This document shows, in pieces, positions 58,980 through 64,000 of a DNA stretch of 64,000 bases. Position numbers and translations under genes: made by a program. This stretch comes from Syntrophotalea acetylenivorans (GTDB lineage: Bacteria; Desulfobacterota; Desulfuromonadia; Desulfuromonadales; Syntrophotaleaceae). Every line of letters starts with the position of its first letter. Positions within the stretch are counted from its first letter, which is position 1. The notes beneath the pieces are model-generated. The model searched no databases. It saw only the letters and a program-made list of their open reading frames with translations, and was not told where the DNA came from. The DNA is taken from positions 2,974,001 through 3,038,000 of the forward strand of contig NZ_CP015519.1 in NCBI RefSeq assembly GCF_001887775.1. Direction: 5' to 3'.

Positions 58980-59858
58980 TTAAGCGATCAGGCCGTGACG
59001 GGCCATGACCGTTTTCAGTTGTTCGATGCTCTGTGGCTGCATGGTCACCAGAGGTAGCCGCACCCCGGCTTTGCATCGTCCCATCAGTTCCAGAGCTGCC
59101 TTGGCCGGGGTCGGATTCGACTCGATGAACATAATGTTGTGGATGTCGAGCAGTTTAAAGTGCTGCTGCCGAGCATCCTCCCAACGGCCTTCCTCAATAG
59201 CGGCAACCAGGGCTTTGACCGCCGCCGGCATAATGTTGGCCGTGACCGAGATCACTCCTTTGGCGCCGACGGACATGAAGGGCAGGGTCAGGCTGTCATC
59301 ACCGGACAGGATGGCGAAATCTTCACCGGTACAGGCCAGAATCTCACCGGCCTGGTTGACGCCGCCGGAAGCATCCTTGAGACCGATGACATTGGATATC
59401 TCGGCGAGACGCACGGTGGTCTCTACGGTCAGGTTGATGCCGGTACGACCGGGGACGTTATACAGCATTTGCGGAATGGCAACCTGCTCCGCTACCGTCT
59501 TGAAGTGCTGGTAAAGCCCCTCCTGGGAAGGTTTGTTGTAATAAGGGGTGATGAGCAACGCACCGTCCGCTCCCGCCTCTTTGGCCGCCTTGGTCAGTTC
59601 AATGGCTTCGCTGGTAGAGTTGGAGCCGGTGCCTGCCAAAATCGGCACCCGCTTGTTGACCTGCTCGACACAGGCGCGAATGACCTCCATGTGGCCCTGG
59701 TGATCGAGGGTGGCCGCTTCACCGGTGCTGCCGCAGGGTACGATGCCGTCGGTACCGTTCTCGATCTGGAACTCGACAAGTTGTCGAAAGGCCTCTTCGT
59801 CAAAGCGTCCCTCACTGTCGAAGGGGGTGACGATGGCCACAATAGATCCTCTGAACAT
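58980..59858 (-). CDS. dapA: 4-hydroxy-tetrahydrodipicolinate synthase
   Basis: A 292-residue aldolase that condenses pyruvate and aspartate semialdehyde, the committed step of lysine synthesis. The substrate signature is GSTGEAATLDHQGH, the active tyrosine is in MLYNVPGRTG, and the Schiff-base lysine is in VIGLKDASGG. GGAGG precedes the ATG by about eight bases. Middle of the lysA-dapA-dapB run. Confidence 0.98.
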   Translation of the reverse strand: MFRGSIVAIVTPFDSEGRFDEEAFRQLVEFQIENGTDGIVPCGSTGEAATLDHQGHMEVIRACVEQVNKRVPILAGTGSNSTSEAIELTKAAKEAGADGALLITPYYNKPSQEGLYQHFKTVAEQVAIPQMLYNVPGRTGINLTVETTVRLAEISNVIGLKDASGGVNQAGEILACTGEDFAILSGDDSLTLPFMSVGAKGVISVTANIMPAAVKALVAAIEEGRWEDARQQHFKLLDIHNIMFIESNPTPAKAALELMGRCKAGVRLPLVTMQPQSIEQLKTVMARHGLIA

Positions 59859-59931
59859 GACTGGTTCCTCCAGTATTTACTTATCGATTAGTCGCCTTTT
59901 GCTTTGGGATCTCCCGCGCAAGGCAGTGGGG

Positions 59932-61185
59932 TTAGATCCCTTCCGGGATGCTTTCCCCTTTGATCAGGTCGTCATAGGTTTCCCGCTGGCGAATTACCAG
60001 TACCTGGTCGCCTTTGACCATCACCTCCGGGGTGCGGGGGCGGCTGTTGTAGTTGGAAGCCATGGTAAAACCATAGGCTCCGGCCGAGGAGACGGCAATC
60101 AGGTCGCCCTGTTTGAAAGCGGGTATTTCCCGGTCCTGGGCGAGAAAATCGCCGGACTCGCAAATCGGACCAACCACATCGGCGACCATACGCTCTTTGG
60201 TGGAACGGTCCACCGGTTCGATGCCCTGGTAAGAACCGTAAAGGGCAGGGCGGGCCAGGTCGTTCATGGCCGCATCGACGATGACGAAGTTTTTCGCTTC
60301 CCCTTCCTTGACGTACAGAACCTTGGCCGCAAGGATGCCGGCGTTGCCGACCATCATCCGGCCCGGTTCGAAGATCAAGGTCACGTCCAGGCCCTTGGTG
60401 GCCTCGATGATCGCTTCTGCGTAATCGGTCGGAGTTGGTGGTTCTTCGTCTTCGTAGGTGATACCCAGGCCGCCGCCCAGATCGAGATACTTGATGGCGA
60501 AGCCTTCTTGTTTCAGGGTTTCGACCAGTTCGCGAATCTTTTTGATGGCGTCGACAAAGGGGGATAGTTTGGTCAACTGACTGCCGATGTGGCAATCGAC
60601 ACCGATTACCTCCAGGTTGGGCATGGCAGCGGCGCGGCGGTAATCTTCCAGCGCCTGGCTGATATTGATGCCGAACTTGGCTTGTTTCATCCCCGTGGAG
60701 ATATAGGGGTGAGTCTGGGGATCGACATCGGGATTGACCCGAATGGCGATACCGGCCTTTTTTCCGAGCCTCCCGGCCACCCGGTCGATGGTCTCCAGTT
60801 CCTGGGGAGATTCGACGTTGAACATCAGGATGTTGGCGTTGAGGGCCGCTTCGATCTCCGGTTCGGTTTTGCCGACCCCGGAATAGACGATCTTCTGCGG
60901 ATCGCAGCCGACCTGTTGGGCGCGAAACAGTTCCCCACCGGAAACCATGTCAAAACCGGAGCCGAGAGTGACAAAAGTCTTGAGTACGGCCAGGTTGCTG
61001 TTGGCTTTGATGGAGTAGCAAACGATGTGGGGAACGCTGGCAAAAGCCGACGTAAAGGCTTGCATATGCCGGCTCAGGGTGGCGTGAGAGTAGAGATAGA
61101 ATGGGGTGCCAACCTGGGCAGCGATGTCCTTGACGGCAACATCTTCGCAATAAAGGTCATTGCCCTGATACTCAAAGTGGTTCAT
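59932..61185 (-). CDS. lysA: Diaminopimelate decarboxylase
   Basis: A 417-residue alanine-racemase-fold PLP enzyme that decarboxylates meso-diaminopimelate to lysine. The PLP lysine is in VCYSIKANSNLAVLK; GSGFDMVSGGELF, then LDLGGGLGI and EPGRMMVGNAG follow, and the C-terminal cysteine motif is GPICESGDFLAQDR. GGAGAA lies seven bases before ATG. It leads dapA by 73 bases. Confidence 0.98.
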   Translation of the reverse strand: MNHFEYQGNDLYCEDVAVKDIAAQVGTPFYLYSHATLSRHMQAFTSAFASVPHIVCYSIKANSNLAVLKTFVTLGSGFDMVSGGELFRAQQVGCDPQKIVYSGVGKTEPEIEAALNANILMFNVESPQELETIDRVAGRLGKKAGIAIRVNPDVDPQTHPYISTGMKQAKFGINISQALEDYRRAAAMPNLEVIGVDCHIGSQLTKLSPFVDAIKKIRELVETLKQEGFAIKYLDLGGGLGITYEDEEPPTPTDYAEAIIEATKGLDVTLIFEPGRMMVGNAGILAAKVLYVKEGEAKNFVIVDAAMNDLARPALYGSYQGIEPVDRSTKERMVADVVGPICESGDFLAQDREIPAFKQGDLIAVSSAGAYGFTMASNYNSRPRTPEVMVKGDQVLVIRQRETYDDLIKGESIPEGI

Positions 61186-61307
61186 GGGAATTTCTCCTGA
61201 AGATCGAAATCGATACTATGAAAAAAGTAAGCGCTTATATACGTTGCTGGCCTGGGATCAGAAAAATTAATCCTTAACACAGGCTCGGCAAGGATGTCAA
61301 AACCTGC

Positions 61308-62066
61308 CTATGGGGTGATAACCAGGGTCTCTGAAAGGGCGCTTTCAAGCACTTTGTCCCCCTGGCGCACCACAGTGCGCACGGCATAAACGTAACTGCG
61401 GTCTGTTTCGAAACCGCTATCCGTAAATCGCGGCTGTTCGAGCAGGCCTTCGTTTCGGGGGGCCGCGCTGAAGGCTCTTCCGGGACGGCGGCGGTAGACC
61501 TGGTAACCAAGAAGTTCCATTCCTTCAGGCATTTCTGCGGTTTGCCAGCTGAGAAGCAGGCCGCTGTTTTGCCGTTCGGCTTTGGGAGCGGCGGGAGCGG
61601 GAGGCGGCACAGCGAGAGTCTGGCGCGTTTCAACGGACTGTCCGTCCTGTCCCCATCGATTAAAGGGTACCACTTTGTAGCTATAACCCAGTCCTGCGTC
61701 AAGGTCGCTGTCGAGCAGAAACAGCCGGCCGTTACGGCGCTGGGCATGTCCCAGATAGTCAAGCTCAACCAGCTTCCATAGGGGAGCATTGTCCCGACAT
61801 TCGGGGCAGTCTTCAACGGGGTCGAAGCTTTGCCGGTAGACCCGAAACCCGGCCAGGTCGGTCAACTCACTGCCGTCCTGATTGCTGCGGGGCAGACTCC
61901 AACTGAGTAGCAGAGCGTCGCCCTGCTGGTGCAGGGTTATCTCAGAAGGTGCACTCGGCGCAGGTTGCGCCAGCGGCTGCACCGGTCCTTTGACGCCGCA
62001 GCCGGCGAGGGGAGCCAGGAACAGAATAGCGAGTATCAGGATGACGGGTCGCAATCGACTATTCAT
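61308..62066 (-). CDS. Lipoprotein with fibronectin type III-like repeats
   Basis: A 252-residue lipoprotein. The signal LILAILFLAPLAGCGVKGPVQ has the lipobox LAGC and would be processed by the LspA of this window. The start of the mature chain, GCGVKGP, is also that of LptM/YifL-like small lipoproteins, but here two beta-sandwich repeats follow (WSLPRSNQDGSELTDLAGFRVYRQ and SWQTAEMPEGMELLGYQVYRR), typical of FN3-type folds. It starts four bases after argH and precedes lysA, a placement kept in related genomes as far as I recall. Function unknown. Confidence 0.85.
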   Translation of the reverse strand: MNSRLRPVILILAILFLAPLAGCGVKGPVQPLAQPAPSAPSEITLHQQGDALLLSWSLPRSNQDGSELTDLAGFRVYRQSFDPVEDCPECRDNAPLWKLVELDYLGHAQRRNGRLFLLDSDLDAGLGYSYKVVPFNRWGQDGQSVETRQTLAVPPPAPAAPKAERQNSGLLLSWQTAEMPEGMELLGYQVYRRRPGRAFSAAPRNEGLLEQPRFTDSGFETDRSYVYAVRTVVRQGDKVLESALSETLVITP

Positions 62067-62070
62067 GGCA

Positions 62071-63456
62071 TCAGGACCTTTCGCTCCGTTCCTGGCGAGC
62101 CCGGGCTATCTCCCGTTGCACGGCCTCGCGGGCGGTGCCGCCGGTGGCACGACGGCTATTAACCGAGGCGTCCAAGGTCACGTAGTCGTAGATGTCTTCC
62201 TCGATGTGCTCTGAAAACGAGCGGAATTCCTCGAGAGTCAATTCCGGAATGTCTTTATCGTTCTCAATGCAGTAGCGCACGGTCTTACCGACGATCTCGT
62301 GAGCATCACGAAAGGGGATGCCTTTGCGAACCACATAGTCGGCAACATCGGTGGCCGTGGAGAAGCCCCGTGCGGCAGCTTCCCGCATGTTGTCCGCATT
62401 AACCGTGAGCTGGGCGATCATGTCAGCGAAAACCTTGAGGCTGCCTTTGACGGTGTCCAAGGTATCGAACAAGGGCTCTTTGTCTTCCTGCATGTCCTTA
62501 TTGTAGGCCAGCGGCAGAGCTTTCATCACCGTCAGCAGGCTTACCATGTTTCCGTAGACCCGGCCGGTTTTGCCTCGTACCAGTTCCGGAACGTCGGGGT
62601 TCTTTTTCTGCGGCATGATCGAGCTGCCGGTGCAGAAAGAATCGGACAAAGAGATAAAGTCAAAGTCGGCGCTGGACCAGATAATCAATTCTTCGGAGAG
62701 CCGTGAGAGGTGCATCATCAGGATGGCCGAAGCGCCGCAGAATTCCAGGGCGAAGTCCCGGTCGGAAACCGAATCGAGACTGTTGCGGGTTACGCCGTCA
62801 AAGCCGAGCTGTTCCGCAACGAATTCCCGGTCAATGGGGAAGGTGGTTCCGGCCAGAGCCCCGGCACCCAGGGGCAGCAGATTGAGTCGCTTGAAGAGGT
62901 CTTTGAGACGACCGGCATCACGGCGCAACATCTCGTAATAGGCCAGCATATGGTGAGAAAAGAGCACCGGCTGGGCAGTTTGCAGGTGGGTATAGCCGGG
63001 CATGATTACCGACAGGTTGCTTTCCGCCTGTTCAAGCAATGATTCCTGCAACTTGTCAAGGTAGTCCTGGATCGTTTGCAACTCATCCCGCAGATAGAGG
63101 CGTATGTCCAGCGCGACCTGATCGTTACGGGAGCGGGCCGTGTGGAGTTTGCCACCCACCGAGCCGATGCGCTCGATAAGCTTCGCCTCAATGTTCATGT
63201 GGATATCTTCGAGAGATACGGAAAACTCGAAGTTGCCTTCCTCAATGTCCGTTAGGATCGACTCTAGACCGGAGACGATGGTCTGTGCTTCCTCATCGGT
63301 GATGATACTCTGTTTCGCCAGCATGCGTGCATGGGCGATGGACCCCTGAATATCGTAACGGTAAAGGCGCTGGTCGAAATCGATAGAAGCGGTAAAGGCC
63401 TCGACAAATTCATCGGTGGGCTGAGTGAAACGGCCAGCCCAGGGTTTTTTACTCAT
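62071..63456 (-). CDS. argH: Argininosuccinate lyase
   Basis: A 461-residue lyase of the fumarase/aspartase superfamily that cleaves argininosuccinate to arginine and fumarate. Landmarks are [21 protein letters not shown] at the start, [18 protein letters not shown], and the fumarase signature [24 protein letters not shown] 63456 is preferred over the longer frame because it opens the conserved N terminus. The lipoprotein gene starts four bases after its stop; argG lies upstream past a repeat-filled gap. Confidence 0.98.
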   Translation of the reverse strand: MSKKPWAGRFTQPTDEFVEAFTASIDFDQRLYRYDIQGSIAHARMLAKQSIITDEEAQTIVSGLESILTDIEEGNFEFSVSLEDIHMNIEAKLIERIGSVGGKLHTARSRNDQVALDIRLYLRDELQTIQDYLDKLQESLLEQAESNLSVIMPGYTHLQTAQPVLFSHHMLAYYEMLRRDAGRLKDLFKRLNLLPLGAGALAGTTFPIDREFVAEQLGFDGVTRNSLDSVSDRDFALEFCGASAILMMHLSRLSEELIIWSSADFDFISLSDSFCTGSSIMPQKKNPDVPELVRGKTGRVYGNMVSLLTVMKALPLAYNKDMQEDKEPLFDTLDTVKGSLKVFADMIAQLTVNADNMREAAARGFSTATDVADYVVRKGIPFRDAHEIVGKTVRYCIENDKDIPELTLEEFRSFSEHIEEDIYDYVTLDASVNSRRATGGTAREAVQREIARARQERSERS

Positions 63457-63537
63457 GGTGGATGTACTCCGTTTATGGGTACAGAGCATCCGGTAGGTTG
63501 CCGGATGTCCCAAGGAAAAAGGTCAAAGTCATTTAAA

Positions 63538-63622
63538 TCGGCCGGTTCCGCCCGGCCAGGCGGGTTACTTTTCTTTGTGCCGACGAAAGAAAAGTAACCA
63601 AAAGAAAGCGGCCCCACCGTTT
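63538..63622. repeat. Dispersed palindromic repeat, family B-like, copy 3
   Basis: CCGGTTCCGCCCGGCC is followed by the hairpin GGTTACTTTTCTTTG / CGAAAGAAAAGTAACC and then GGCCCCACCG, the same layout as the copies at 8.1 and 28.6 kb but with changed sequence. It lies in the 406-base gap between argG and argH. Confidence 0.65.
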
Positions 63623-63651
63623 GCCCCTGCGGGGTTCCCTCTCTTCGGGAG

Positions 63652-63711
63652 TTTTAATCCGGGAAAGACGAGATTCGCTGCGCTCAGACGTCTTTCTGTG
63701 CCGGATTAAAA
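63652..63711. repeat. Hairpin in the argG-argH gap
   Basis: TTTTAATCCGGGAAAGACG is mirrored by CGTCTTTCTGTGCCGGATTA with AAA following, over an 18-base loop. Together with the preceding copy it makes one composite extragenic element; no gene is present in 63514-63862. Confidence 0.65.
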
Positions 63712-63862
63712 TCCCTGCGTTCGGCGGCACTCAAAGGGTGTAAAGGCCGTAAATCGTAACGCGTAAGACCTGTTGCCGTTACACCCGCTGTGACGCAGCG
63801 CAGGGCCGCAACCCCGCGGTGTTGCAGTTTTTACTAAAAAGTAAAAAGGTTGAACCGCCGAA

Positions 63863-64000
63863 TCAAATAGGCTGGTGCTGTTTCTTCTTCATCGCACTGC
63901 GAACCCGCAATCGCAAGGAATTGAGACGGATGAAACCTTCGGCGTCGGCCTGGTTGTAAACTTCGTCGGCCTCAAAAGTGGCGATTTCCGGATCGAACAG
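63863..64000 (-). CDS. argG: Argininosuccinate synthase, C-terminal end (continues beyond window)
   Basis: The last 45 codons of a minus-strand gene: [20 protein letters not shown], then [20 protein letters not shown] and QHQPI before a TGA stop at 63863. The FxxDxVYNQxDAxGFIxLxxLxxRxxA pattern is the C terminus of argininosuccinate synthase, which joins citrulline and aspartate with ATP. It precedes argH in transcription order, supporting the call. Confidence 0.9.
   Translation of the reverse strand: MFDPEIATFEADEVYNQADAEGFIRLNSLRLRVRSAMKKKQHQPI

Overview
The window is about 57-58% GC (estimated by eye) and reads as a chromosomal segment of a Desulfuromonadales-type bacterium of the Desulfuromonas/Geobacter/Pelobacter kind. 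This is inference from gene content: NrfHA multiheme nitrite reductase, the dapL route of lysine synthesis, a lone PduL, a PEP-CTERM protein, an A-type flavoprotein and several dispersed intergenic palindromes. No rRNA, tRNA, CRISPR array, IS transposase or prophage was found.

Layout. 0-4.6 kb: 3' end of folD, a sensor kinase with an exported ligand-binding domain, a glutamine amidotransferase, a 52-residue ribbon-helix-helix protein with a palindrome in its promoter, and a long-hairpin repeat. 4.6-16 kb: ileS-lspA, a rhomboid protease, a DUF4911 protein, a phosphoenolpyruvate synthase gene broken by one frameshift, a 600-bp patchwork of extragenic repeats, an MscS channel and an aconitase with an unusual ligand position. 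16-24 kb: a glycosidase-like/kinase fusion, a diguanylate cyclase, exported MsrB-MsrA, and an OmpR-type two-component pair. 23.8-32.4 kb: PduL, nrfHA, suhB, a DUF924 protein, a nitroreductase remnant, a MoxR-VWA pair with a small companion, and an extended SDR. 32.5-42.3 kb: tex, an ABC-F ATPase, a macrodomain protein, then a forward run of MAPEG, FprA, DUF2157, GDYXXLXY, NUDIX and J-domain proteins. 42.3-43.7 kb: a PEP-CTERM protein with a near-ideal sigma-54 promoter and a gene-free stretch. 43.7-50.3 kb: a lysine-degradation operon (ALDH7-type dehydrogenase, lysine 6-aminotransferase, FAD 2-hydroxyacid dehydrogenase and an unrecognised 448-residue protein), then a PagL-like outer-membrane protein. 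50.5-56.4 kb: small single genes, a nuclease/membrane pair and cysK-larE. 56.4-64 kb, all reverse strand: argG(partial), argH, a lipoprotein, lysA, dapA, dapB, dapL.

How the genes work together. The right end makes arginine and lysine (the diaminopimelate aminotransferase pathway). The operon at 43.7-49.7 kb appears to degrade lysine through 2-aminoadipate, so the window carries both directions of lysine metabolism. In the degradation operon the step from 2-oxoadipate to 2-hydroxyglutarate has no recognisable HglS, and the unknown 448-residue protein sits in that place; this is the best candidate here for undescribed biochemistry. PEP synthase, aconitase and PduL fit growth on acetate or other organic acids. 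NrfHA fits nitrite respiration to ammonium. FprA and the exported Msr pair fit protection against oxygen and oxidants.
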